Source: Rhizophagus irregularis (Eukaryota > Glomeromycota > Glomeromycetes > Glomerales > Glomeraceae). From it: a stretch of DNA of 64,000 nucleotides. Shown here piece by piece: positions 1 through 11,669 of the stretch; position 1 is the first letter of the stretch, and the number at the start of each line of letters is the position of its first letter. A program made the translations under genes and the position numbers. The notes under the pieces are model-generated. The model saw nothing but the letters and a program-made list of their open reading frames with translations. It was not told where the DNA came from and searched no databases. Location: assembly GCF_026210795.1 (NCBI RefSeq), contig NC_089448.1, forward strand, positions 62,001 through 126,000, written 5' to 3'.

Positions 1-1551
1 CTTAGTTCCTCTAGAATAAATTTCTTAATTAGTTAAAATTCACATTAATGTATGTTTTTACATTGCTTTTCAGAATGGTATTACTTAGTTCCCTACTAGT
101 TGGTAGAGTTAAATGATAGAAGGGTGTGGTAGTTTTCTATTGTACTCTTCTACATATTTAAAAAAAAAAATTCTATGAATAAATTAAAAATATAGAAAAT
201 ATTAAAAAATTTGCTTGGAACAGAAATAATAAAATAAGGAGACCCCTAAATTATATACTACTTCTTTGAGGATATGTAAATGAAAATGACTATGACATTC
301 TAAAGCATTTTTATCTTTAGCCATTTCCAATTCCCAATGCCTGAAGCTTATAGAAAGCATTCTACTGGCACAACATTTCTTGCATTCAACACCACCACCA
401 CCACCACTACCACCGCTACTGCTACTACTACCAAAAATAAGCAAGAAGAAGAAAGTCAGTGCAACAAGAGCATGTACCAAATGACAAAATCGGGAGCTGT
501 AAATTGAACGCTTAGAAGAAACTCTCAATTGTACACTGCCAGTCAAAGTGTACCCAAAACAATTGTTGAAATGTTGAATGGGATTGGCAAGGTTTGTTTA
601 TAATTCTGTAGCAAAAGGTGTTATTTCACAAATGAAGATGGTGTTAAAAAAAAGAGAGAGAAAGATATATAAATCCTATGACTTATCAACATAAACTTCC
701 TTTATTTAATGACATCCGAGCTGGAATAAATGTAACTTTTTATTACAACATTACAACGGCAAATCACAATATACAACAGATCAGCTGATTGCTAACAACT
801 TTGTATCATGAGAATAGAAGTCATTCAGTCCAAATCTGTGCATTTTGTTAAATTTAGATCTGACAGTAATTTACCACAATAGTATAAGTCTTTCTTGTTA
901 GGTGAACAAATAATAATTTTATTAAATAATATATTGTTACCAATAAAAGAATACCTAATTGCATCATATTGACTCATCGAGATAAAAATAGAAATATAAT
1001 TTTATACAAGAATTATTGAACTCTGTGTATATAATTATTTTGTTTTTTTTGCGCCTAAATGAGAAACTTTATAATAAAAACGAAACTAATTTGCTCATAA
1101 ACTTAAATAATAATAATAATATACCTCTATCAGAATAAAAAGAATTTTTGAGTTTGTGACGATACTTCGGATTTATCTGTTTGAAATTCGGAGCGTAATG
1201 AAGCTTAAATTCATGTATATTAACGATTATTTGGGGGAAATGGATCACTTAAAACATTAAATTCATCAAATTCTTAATATGGAGCATAATACTGAGTTTT
1301 AATAACAATAAGTATTTCCAATTCCAATGAATTAATTAAAATAAGATAAAATGAATTTATTCATTTTGTCATTCACGAGTTACCAAAAGACCAGCTGATC
1401 CCGATGATCCTTATTAATAAATACAATCATAAACCGATTTTTGAGAGTTAATATTATCTACTAAGATTAGAAAGATTAGGAAAATCAACATACTGTACAT
1501 ATATATACAAGGAAATTTCGTTAAATTAATCAAATATTTTTCACAACTAAA
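1..1551. other. Intergenic, no supported gene
   Basis: AT-rich. A minus-strand frame at 202-546 has a hydrophobic stretch followed by a Ser/Gly run but starts at TTG, has no obvious splice partner, and its Gly run comes from an ACC/CCA trinucleotide tract. I see no other coding signal. The last 200 bases are presumably the promoter of the P450 at 1552. Confidence 0.5.
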
Positions 1552-3315
1552 ATGGCACTCTTAAATCTCATTTTTTCAATTGGATTATATGACACGTTTT
1601 TAATTTTTTTAACATTAATTATAGTATATACATGTCATTTTTATTATAAATATTTTATGCGTGAAAATCCATTACCTGGACCACTTCCGTTACCCTTTGT
1701 TGGAAATATTATGGATCGTGGTTTCGATGAATTTGTTGAATATACTGAACGAATGCAAAAAAAATATGGTGATATATTTGAAATATATTTTGGTTCACAA
1801 AAATTTATCATGTTGAGTAAATATGAATATATGCAAAATATGTTTGATTATTCATTAAATTCAAAATATATGAGACGTATTCCATATTTTTTAGGATTAG
1901 ATGAATTAGACGTGGCAGGAAAAGGAATAGCATTAAATCATAATGTAAATGTTTGGAAATTTAACCGACATTTTATCTCTAGAGCTTTACTTACACCAAG
2001 TTTTTCTAAATATTCAGTAATTTGGACACAAAATTTGGTTGAAGAAATGATGGATTATTGGAAAGATGGAGAAGATGATGATGGAAATTTTATAACTAAT
2101 ATTGTAGAATGGTCTCATAGGTTTACAACAGATTCAATTACTCATTTCACTACAGGAATGAGAGTTCACACTATTGAAGCACATTATAATGAATTATTAT
2201 TATCTAGAAATAAAAAACCAAGAAAATCTGTTAATGATTTAAAGGATGCTACAAAGTTTTTTAAAAGTATTAAAACTTTAATTATTGGAGTTTATTTCTT
2301 TATTATAGTTCCGCCTTTCATTAGAAAATATTTTCCTTTTTTAAGTAATGAAAATAAAAAACATTTACAAAATCGGGATTGGTTGTTTAGTAAAATTGAT
2401 GAACTCATTAAAAGTAGAAGAAGAGAAATTGAATATACACCTTTAAATCAACCATTAAGATTTGATATGTTAACCTCGATGTTAACCGCTTATACTGATC
2501 GAGATATTTGTGAAGTGAAATATTATGATGAAGAATATACAAGCAGACCATTAACTGATGAAGAAGTTCGCGGGAATTTATGGGAGACATTTGTTGCAGG
2601 AATTGATACGGTAAATATATATTTGTATTTTATCGCTATGGCTCAGGAATTATATTGAATGTCACGGGCCAAAATTTTTGTCGCGCCGGACAATCACGTG
2701 ACATTAGCGATGAGTGTAACTAACGCTTTATTTGCATTTTAGACTGCCAATTTATTTACTTTTGTTGTTTACTTTTTGGACAAATATCCAAATGTTTTAA
2801 GAAAACTTCGAGATGAATTGGATTTATTCTTTAAAAAATTAGGTGATCATCGCTTAGATTTAGATTGTTTATCACAACTTGTTTATACTGAAGCAATAAT
2901 TAAAGAGATCTTTAGAATATATACACCAGCACCTTACACTGCACGAAATAGTACCGCAGAGGATGTTGTGGCAGGTCTCGTATGGCCCGAAGGAACACAA
3001 TATATTATAAATATTCATGGCGTAAATAATAATGAAGTATATTGGGATGAACCTGAAAAATTCAATCCTGAAAGATGGTTTAATAACCAAAAAAGTGAAA
3101 AGTTAATGCCTCATGTAGTATTTGGTGGGGGTCGTAGAGTTTGTCCTGGTAGGAAATTGTCTTATATTGAACTTAAATGTATGATAGCTTTAATATATCA
3201 TAAATTGGATATTGAATTAGTAGTTAAAGATACTCCTTTGAAAACTAAATTTGTGCTTATTAGAGCGTTCCCTGAATTGAATGTTCGAATTAAACCTAGA
3301 CAAAATAATATTTAA
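1552..3315 (+). CDS. Cytochrome P450 monooxygenase, two exons, 543 aa
   Basis: Haem-thiolate monooxygenase, substrate unknown, expected to be anchored in the ER membrane by its N-terminus. Exons are 1552-2610 and 2743-3315, joined by a 132-bp phase-0 GT-AG intron with a CTAAC branch-like site. The intron falls inside the I-helix, and splicing restores the oxygen-activation motif AGIDTTANLF. Visible landmarks are an N-terminal hydrophobic segment (about residues 5-30), a proline-rich hinge PLPGPLPLPFVGN, the K-helix ExxR as EIFR (408-411), PERW (462-465) and the haem loop FGGGRRVCPG (480-489) with Cys487 as thiolate ligand. Length and motif order are normal for a microsomal P450 and nothing essential is missing. 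A second P450 of almost the same length lies at 41805-43442 on the other strand. Family and function are clear; the subfamily and substrate are not. Confidence 0.95.
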
Positions 3316-3924
3316 AAAACTAATTTTCCTTTTTTTTCTTATATCTTATCATTAATATAATATCAATTTTATTATTATTATCATATTATTTATAAAATTA
3401 AATTTCTTACCCCCTATATCATTAAAAAATTTTTTAAATAAAGGATTTAGTTAGTTTAAATTATATATAAAATCATATAAATATGTAATAACACACCCTA
3501 TATTATTAAATGATTTTTTTAAATGAAGAATTCAGTTCGAAATATTATCTCATATTACTATGTACTTGGAAAACGGAAACCGTTTAAGTCCGTTGCATAA
3601 CTCGCGATCTACGTCATTTATTTATTTAGCATATTTCAGGGAAGTGTTACATAAATCGTGATACATACATATTCAAAAAAAGAAATAAAATTGCCGATTG
3701 TGACAGGGACAAAAACGGGGTTAAACCAAATTTTGCTAGTTCAGTACAGTAACTAGTCCGCTTAGCATAATAATAAAATTATTGGATAGCAACGGGAGTT
3801 TATTATAAAATTTCCGTTGTGTTTAATACTATAATATAATTATCAAGAAATTCGTACAACAACGAAAATCATAACCTAAAATGGTTAAACTAACACTATT
3901 AAACATCAACGTCAGTGTCAAGAT
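3316..3924. other. Intergenic between two convergent genes
   Basis: AT-rich 3'-flanking DNA between the P450 and the phosphatase gene. It contains a short GC-richer patch (about 3565-3605, with ACGGAAACCGTTTAAGTCCG) that recurs in similar form near 30045-30075. No coding signal is seen. Confidence 0.5.
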
Positions 3925-5730
3925 TCATGGTTGGGGCTATTATTATAAATTAATAAAATAAAATAAATAAACCATTTCAAGTAATAGAAAGTAAGAAATA
4001 TCAGCTTTAAATAAATACAAACATACCACAGCTTCAAAAGTTTTATAGGTTAATTTCAAATCAGGAGCAATATTAATTATTGCACCTTTGTTTCCGCATA
4101 CACCACTAGCGCACAATCATTGTGTAAGAAATTACCTATAATATTTTAAATATTAACAAAGTTTATAATAATACTTACCAGTAATCTGGAGCAGAAAAAA
4201 TAGTAATGCACTTTCCATTATGTTCAATTTCATAACCTTCTTTTTTAACTTCATGACTTCTTATTAAAAGATCTAATAAAATACAATAAATAAATTTAGT
4301 CGTAATATTATTATATAATTGATATATTTTAATTGTATATAATCATACCAAGATTGTTACGTTTCAAAAAGTTTTCAGTAATGTCAGGTCCAAATCCTAT
4401 TCCAATTCCTCCTCTCTTACCAATATCACATCCAGGTTTTTCTTTTGGATCTTAAAAAAATAACAAATTCAGAATTATCAAAAATAAATATATCTTATTA
4501 ACGTAATTCATACCGGACCACAATAAGTATTCCATTAAACTATCAGCTTGTACATAACTCTTAAATCGGTAAATATTTTTTATATCATCTAATGTGATAT
4601 CACTATTAGATAATCCACCATGAACTACCAAAATTTTTTTGTTAATAAGATTAGCTAAAGGCAAAGTTTCAAATGTTTCAGCAAAATACTCAAACATTGT
4701 TTTTGAATATTTGGTATTAACTTCATTTTCAAAACCGTAATTTTTTGCTAATGTTATATGTTCGTGGTTTCCTCTAGTTAGGTAAAATGACTTTGGATAA
4801 AGCCATTTATAAGCAAACAAAGCCAATATAACTTCGAAACCAAATGAACCACGATTAATAAAATCACCATTAAACAGGTACATATTCGTTTCTGATGGTA
4901 CACCATTAATTTTGAAAATATTAATAAAATCATAAAATTGACCTATATTAATAATAAATTTTTTAGTTATTAATTTACTAAAATTATTAAGTATATATAT
5001 ATATATACATATTTTTATTAAATTAACTTACCATGAATATCACCACAAACAGTTAATTTGGAATTTTGAGGTATGGTTATATCAACAAGCGTTGGTGTTT
5101 CTAACATCATTTTTCTGACCGTCAAAATGATCTGGTTATAAAGTATAAAGTACATGTACGTTTAAAAAAATAAAGTACCAGATTTACATAATAACGTACA
5201 TAAAATGCAAGTGCATGGAAGAAACAATTACTTATTACTTACTTGATAAGCATACTTCTCATGAATTTTCTTTTTTTTTTTGAAATGTTCTATCATATCT
5301 TCAACAAATTCTTTTGTGATTATCATATCGTCAAATTTTGGTCCATAATATTGAGCTTCCACTTCTATTGAAAGTATTACAAAAGGTATGAATAAATGTA
5401 AAAAATGGCGCAATTTTTTCAAATACTTGATTTAGTACTTACCAATTTCATTTATACTTTTGAATTTTGTATTCCAGTCTATTTGGCTCGTAACATTCAC
5501 TACTTGGAGAAAAATGTAAAAAATATTTTCAAAAAAGTTAGAAACAAAGGATTCTTACTTGAACTATTATAAGCTCCGGTTGAACCAAAAGAACGGGTAG
5601 AGTTAAAACTTGGACGATTGAAGAAAACACTACTAATAGCTAATTTTGTAGTAGGAGATTTAAACAAAGGTTTAACAAAAATAGATTTAAAAGATTGCAT
5701 CATAGAAGGATTCAAATATCTGGTAGCCAT
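3925..5730 (-). CDS. PP5-like PPP-family Ser/Thr phosphatase with N-terminal leader, 9 exons, 388 aa
   Basis: Metallophosphatase of the PPP family, closest in style to PP5 (LNGxPSETN, YNxHGGL-type and CAYQI-like segments). Exons (transcript order): 5730-5559, 5499-5443, 5364-5243, 5131-5032, 4942-4514, 4450-4349, 4272-4179, 4105-4027, 3936-3925. All junctions are GT-AG and the sum is 1167 nt with phase kept, ending AVPQP-stop like the PP5 tail. Metal/catalytic motifs: CGDIHG (Asp148, His150), GDFINRG (Asp177), GNHE (Asn209, His210), VHGGL (His258), RSHE (His334). Two oddities. The canonical GDxVDRG has Asn180 in place of its second Asp (PP1 Asp95, human PP5 Asp274), the partner of the catalytic His. 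And instead of PP5's TPR domain there is a leader of about 60 residues rich in Arg/Lys/Ser with almost no acids, suggesting mitochondrial import (inference). An in-frame ATG six codons upstream (5748) is an alternative start. Confidence 0.9.
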
Positions 5731-5748
5731 TAGGATAGAAATCTTCAA

Positions 5749-8700
5749 AAAAAAAAGCGATTGTTGGGAAGTGGTTTAATATTGATTAAAAATTTAGTCA
5801 CAATCAAAGCCACAATCAACATTTTTGGCCAATCATTTATTAACCTTCCACCGACGTAATATAATTGTTTCAACATCAAATTTAAAAAAATCCTTATACA
5901 GTAAATCACACGAACCAATAATTCTCGTAACGATTTTTTTTATTTTCCAGAGCGAAACGTAAGACTGTTTGTTGTATGGTTATAGATAAATCTAATCCCT
6001 GTAATCTACCCCTGCTTCTTCATTTTTTCGGTTAATCGGTTATATAATGAACTAAAAAAAAATCCATGAAAATCTTCCCTTTTTTGGATAATTTATGATA
6101 ATGCCAGACAGAATTTTATTTCCTATTATAGTAACTGACTGACATTATCATAATTTCGCCCTGAAAAAATGCGTACAGCTCATAGTAAAAATTTTTTCAT
6201 CACCTGACCCTATATATATAATTTTGGGTCCGTACCACTTTTTCGTCTGGTAAAATATTCGTCTTTTTATTTTATTTTATTTTTCATTATTACGGCTTAC
6301 GGGCTTAGTTCATTTTTATTTTTACTTTAGAACGTTCATACAATCGTGAATCTGTCTACAGCCTCGCTTTATAACGAATTTTTCCTACCACGTGATATTT
6401 AACCAATCAAATATATCAAATAGATCACTCAATTAAATTCTTTAAATTCTTTGCTACAATAGCGGAATTTGAGGAGGGTTCGTTGTAATAAGGCCTGACT
6501 GTAACTAATGAACCCACATTACAATACATAAAAAACATATCAGGGAATTTCATCTAAATAGATTTAATAACCCGGCGTAAAGCTGAATTTGCAAAATCCC
6601 TGGGCACTGAAGTCAACAAAAAAAAACCAAAGAACCTCAAACCTAGAAAGCGCCACTTATACAAAATTAATTAATATAAAGTTACTCCATTCTAAACTAT
6701 TACACCTAACGCTAACGACCCTTTCATCTAATTTGGTAATTTCCACCAGAATTACTACTGTAAGTGCCTATTGAACATGACAACCGAAATGATCATTTCA
6801 TTGGATTGGTTGATATTTTATCATATGAAAAATAATGCAGGTCAACATTACCCTAATGGCTGAGCAATGAAATTAATCATTTGACACACTAACTGCATAA
6901 AAAATCTCAGAGATTATTGTCCAAATAATTTGTGGTTATCGCAGTAAGCCATACATGATGAAATTGTGCCCAATTATCGATAATAATGGAACAACGTTTA
7001 CATTTATAATTCGAGTTCATTCGACACGATGATCTACTTCTGAGCAGACAATCAGATGCGGGTTTAATAATAATATTTGCATGGCATGCATGTGCATTAC
7101 GCCATTACAATAAATTAATAAAATTTTTTCTATAACGAATCCTAAAATTTATTCCACGTGATTTATCTTAATGAATGTAATTCAAAATTTATGACAAAAT
7201 AATGCATTTTGTTATGGATCAACAATATTATTAATACAATATTTTCTTCGATGAATCGACATTAATTTACAAATTAGATTAAAATTGTAACCCAATTATA
7301 CTGAAAAATCGTCAAGCATTGGGTCGTTTCAGATTTTATTATCCTAATTCTTTCGTTATTGGCGATATTCCACATATTCTTCGGATGTAAATCAGCTGTT
7401 TCATGCGATAACTTTCAAAGGAATGTTTTTCTGTATAAAACCTTTCTTACATGAAGTTAAAAGACTATTTTATTTCTATGATATTCATTACATTACATTA
7501 TCTGCACAATAAATAATTTATATATTGAACTACTGATTGCCTTAATAAGAATTTAAATGTAAAATGATGGCATACATCAACGCCGCCAGTATAGAAATAT
7601 TATATTTCACTTTCTATATACTATTATAGTTTGTTTCTCATGAACGTACCTTAATTGTTTGATCAAAGATCATCAGATGGGATGTAAATCAAGTCGATCC
7701 TTTTGGGTATTTTTTGAGTAAATATTAAGACCTATTCAAATTTAAAGGATTAATCTTCATATTCGTCCCGACTCACGAGATAATAGAAACATTACTTACT
7801 TTTTTTTTGCTCATTGTCCGCCGTGAATATGTACATTAAATCAAAAAAATCAAAATTATATTAATATATAAAATTGGATTACTACGGACAATATTGGATT
7901 ATGCAATAAATTCGATCAAATTACTTGACTCAAATCTGAAACTAACAATTTTACAGATAATTATTGATAAATTATTCGACGTTTAATATTTTAATAATTA
8001 AAAATAATCAAATTTCAGAATATATAATGTCAAAATTTTTAATAATTTAGAAAAACATTGTTATTTACCTTGAATAATACGGTTGGAAAACGTGTTTGAT
8101 GTGATAATTACCAATAATTTTTTCTAAAAACGTAACTACCACCTTAGAAATTCCTTTAATAGCGATACTTTTATTGCCGAGTAAAATAAATAGAATTCAA
8201 CATTGCTAATTGTCTAGCGGACAGAGACCGTCGGCTTTAATAAAAATAAACTGAAACAAGAAACACTCTGTTAGTTACCTGAAAAGAAATAAATATTTTA
8301 ATAAATTTAATAAGTATACTAATAAGAAGAGAGTTTTCTCAAAAGAAGAAAAGAAAAAAAAAAAGAGTTTCCATAGCCCGATCATATGGAATTTTTTGGA
8401 AAGGAAAAAGCCAAGGTTAACTCCCCGTGTTCTGTATTGTTGTTTAGGGGTTGGAAATTGTCACATATGTCACGCCCTCGCTCTTCGCCTATACCAGGAA
8501 CAGAAATTATTTGGTAAGAAAATGCAATATATACTATATATCACATGATAATGGAACTGAAATTACTATATATTAAAACAATAAAAAAAAGAATTATTAT
8601 AGATTAAACAAGTTAATAAACAGGTTTTACTTCAATACCAGTAATTTTTAAAATTACGTTAACGTAAAATTTTTCCGTAATATACAGTATATGCATATTA

Positions 8701-9676
8701 GGATTTTGGTTACTATCCGGGAATTACCGGAATTTTTCTTTTTTTTTTTAATAATATGGAACAAATTTATAGAGATATGTGTCTTATGTGTCAAGAACAG
8801 CGACACTTACCGTCATATCCATATATCCGCTTATTTTAAATCACCTCTAACCATTTATTTCTATAATCCCGTACGGCTCATTAAAAGTAATAAAGGACGC
8901 TATCGATAGATTTTACAAATCATAGCAATAAATAAATTATTTTCTTTAATTTGAAAAAGTAATCCAAAGGTTTGTTTTGATTGATTTTCTTTTTTTTTTT
9001 AAAAAAAATAAATCATATATATATATATTTTTTTTTTTATCATTTTTCCCTCAAATCATAATTTCTTAATTTACATCTTAAAAAAAGTATTTTTTTTTAA
9101 AAAAAATTGTCTTATAAAAATTGTCTTATGGCCGAGGTTTAAAAAAAAATCAAAGAAATAAATAATAAAGTAAAAAAAAAAACGATTGTTCTGTCAAAGA
9201 ACAAACGATAAAGAAGGGATTGATTAATATAATTAAAATCGTTTTTTGGTCGCTGAATATGTGGGAAAGGAGGAAAAGAACATTACACGTGTATTATAAA
9301 AAGAAGAAGAAAATACGAAAAGAGAAATATTATTTTTGTTTGTTTATCATATTTACATAAAATTATGGGGGGGATAAAGAATATGCTTGATTTTGATCGA
9401 TCAAAAAGAAAAAGAAAGAAGATATAAAAATAAGTTCGGGAGAGCAATTTAGCTTAAAAAAAAAATTTTTTTTTTTTTTTGTCATAAAGGGAATTTTGAA
9501 AATAAAAAAAAAGCGACCTTCAAATTTGTTCTTAAAATGTGGGAGAAGGGGAAAAAAAAACGAAATATAAACGAAATAAAAAGAGATTTCCTTCACCATC
9601 AAAGAATAACGAAAAAAACTAGGAGAATAAATTATCCAATAAACAAAAAAAAAAGTCCTTGTTATACACCGACACT
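5749..9676. other. Long intergenic region, nothing convincing
   Basis: About 3.9 kb of AT-rich DNA with many poly-A/T runs, densest at 8980-9490. Short frames at 6589-6774, 8691-8909, 9363-9602 and 9537-9731 are low-complexity or lack plausible starts. A GC-richer patch at about 8380-8510 stands out in composition but I recognise nothing in it. Confidence 0.5.
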
Positions 9677-11246
9677 TTATTCTTCATTCGGAGCATCACT
9701 TAAAATCCATTTTAAATTTAAACGATGGTGATTTGATGTTATGGCAGTTGATGTTTGAGAGAAATAAGGTTGAATCCATTGTGGCTCAGTGTCTTGAGAT
9801 GGTGGGAAGGTAGGACCATTTTCGCGTGTATTTTGAGACGGATTGCTTGCGACAAATGTTGGATATAATGGAGAAGTTGTAGTTGGACTTGTAGACGCTA
9901 TCCAAATTCGTTCATCCGAAGTGGTAATTGGCTCACAGAAGAGATCTGAATCTTTGGGTAATTGCTGTATATCATTTGAAGTAGTCGTAGAATAATCATT
10001 TGAAGCACGAATATAAATTGCATTAGATGAAGGTGACGATCTTAACGATGACGTTAATGAATTATTGATGTTGTCATTAAGATCTATTTGACTTACATCG
10101 TTCATAATAACGTCACAAGGACCGTCTTTGTTTTCATCATAAATCGTGTGATTATCTATTATGGCTTGATACATTGCTGAATTAACAATCCCACCATAAT
10201 GTGTGTTTGGATCTCTATTATTAACATTCTTTATAGCATCACTTCTTATTAACCTGGAAGAAGTAAGCCTTTTTTCTAACATTGCTATCCTATCATTCAA
10301 AGTTTTGATTTCGTCCCGTGCCGAATTATAAAGCATTTCAAGATCTGAAGCTCTTAACTCCAAACTTCTTATATAGTTTTCTTTACGTTGACGAAATGCT
10401 CTTTGGTTGGTTAGGTTCTGAACGTGCTTTTTCTAATTGGATGAAAAAAAAAAGGTAAGTAAATAAGGAAATAGATACTCAAAAAATGAGAATCATTTAG
10501 GAAGTATGTATAACGTACTTGACTCGTTATTAAGCACCCCGAAAACGGGTACACAGGCCCGCATTATCGAATTTGACCAGCATTATATGCAAAAAAGGGT
10601 GCTCAATAACGGTCAAATACAGTTCACCCTCACTATAGTGAATTTTTATATTGTAGAAAAGTTCAGGTACAGATTTTTTTTTTATATATAATAAAATGAC
10701 CCTCAGTATAGTGAATTTCTTACTATAACGAATTTTAATTTCCAGCTCATGGGATTCACTATAGTGAGGGTGAACTGTACTTTAAAATTCATATTGTAAT
10801 CTTGTCGCGTAAAAAAAAACCCAATACTCACACCCGAAGGCATGGTCGCCAATGGTTTCCTACCGCGTCGATTCGGCATTGGTTTTCCGATAGGATGTAA
10901 ATGTAGAGTTTGTTGTTCTATGTAAGTATACAAAACAAAAATAAAAAGATTTACGTTAAGGGAATTGATTACAAAAAAAAAAAAAAAAAATAGTATTTAT
11001 GTAATTGTTTTGTTTTAATATCGTGCAATTGTGTAACAGGAATGAAGTTTTTTTACTTTTACGGATAAATTATAAATAAAATAACTTACGACAAGGAATG
11101 ACATCTAATGATGATGTTTGAGAAAGTTGAGGGTTAGGAATACAGTTATTTATTGGAGATTCATTATATTTGAAAGACGAAAAGGAACCGTTAATAGGTT
11201 TTGGTAAAGGTAATCTGAAACGTTGGGGCAACGATCGGTCACTCAT
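9677..11246 (-). CDS. bZIP transcription factor (Yap/Pap1-like basic region), three exons, 332 aa
   Basis: Likely sequence-specific DNA-binding nuclear regulator. Exons: 11246-11090, 10917-10832, 10432-9677. The donors are GTAAGT and GTGAGT, and total coding is 999 nt in phase. Exon 2 ends with RRGRKPLATMPSG, a GRKP lead-in common before fungal Yap-type bZIPs. Exon 3 opens with KKHVQNLTNQRAFRQRKE (82-99), matching the N-x3-Q-R-x3-R signature of the Pap1/Yap1 class, followed by a leucine-zipper-like heptad region to about residue 138 (LELRASDLEMLY, IKTLNDRIAMLEKRL). The C-terminal 190 residues are Ser/Thr/Asn-rich and presumably regulatory. Start chosen at MSDRSLPQRF because the frame upstream has only a TTG. 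Intron 2 carries a 158-bp MITE. A broken inverted copy lies at 19020-20260. Yap-type factors often act in oxidative or metal stress; no such role can be read here. Confidence 0.85.
10515..10617. repeat. Imperfect inverted repeat next to the MITE
   Basis: Arms around 10517-10538 (TTGACTCGTTATTAAGCACC) and 10597-10616 (reverse complement TTGACCGTTATTGAGCACCC) enclose about 60 bases. The copy at 19.85 kb has only one arm. This may be a second small non-autonomous element, into or beside which the MITE inserted. Confidence 0.4.
10620..10777. mobile_element. Tc1/mariner-type MITE, 158 bp, in bZIP intron 2
   Basis: Perfect 24-bp terminal inverted repeats (10620-10643 and 10754-10777) begin CAGTTCACCCTCACTATAG. 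They are flanked by TA on both sides (10618-10619 and 10778-10779), as expected for the TA target duplication of IS630/Tc1/mariner elements. The interior is AT-rich with no ORF, so it is non-autonomous. The duplicated bZIP locus at 19.8 kb lacks this insertion at the corresponding intron position, giving an approximate empty site. Confidence 0.85.
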
Positions 11247-11638
11247 TTCGAAAGGGAAGGAGAAAGAAGGAAAAATTCGTTGCACAAGGAAAGTTTTATT
11301 CAAGATTCAACATTATATAGAAAACAATCCTCTAAAACGTGTAATATATGATTGGCCACCAACTTAATTCAGTTTTTAATTTGAATGCATAATTTGCATT
11401 TAATAGAAGCCAATAGTTCAAACACAGTGTCTTTTGATCTACTCAAACTTAAAAATATATAAGGAAATAAGGCTTTAAAGAAAAAAAATTACATTGTGAT
11501 GATACAACAATGAAAATTTTTCCGTATAAAGTTTCAAAAAAAAATTTTTTTGATATATCAAAAGTACCTTTATATAAATATAAGAGTTGAATAAATAAAT
11601 AAATAAATAAATAAAATAAAATATATCAATAAAGAATA

Positions 11639-11669
<31 letters not shown>

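Noticed and set aside
202-546. Minus-strand frame with hydrophobic segment and Ser/Gly run
   Set aside because: Starts at TTG, Gly run comes from a trinucleotide tract, and no splice partner was found.
6543-6603. CAGGGAATTT ... AAAATCCCTG as possible transposon ends
   Set aside because: Only about 60 bp apart, short arms and no target duplication visible.
10620-10777. CACTATAG in the MITE ends resembles a phage T7 promoter core
   Set aside because: It is part of a palindromic TIR; the resemblance is coincidental in a nuclear genome.
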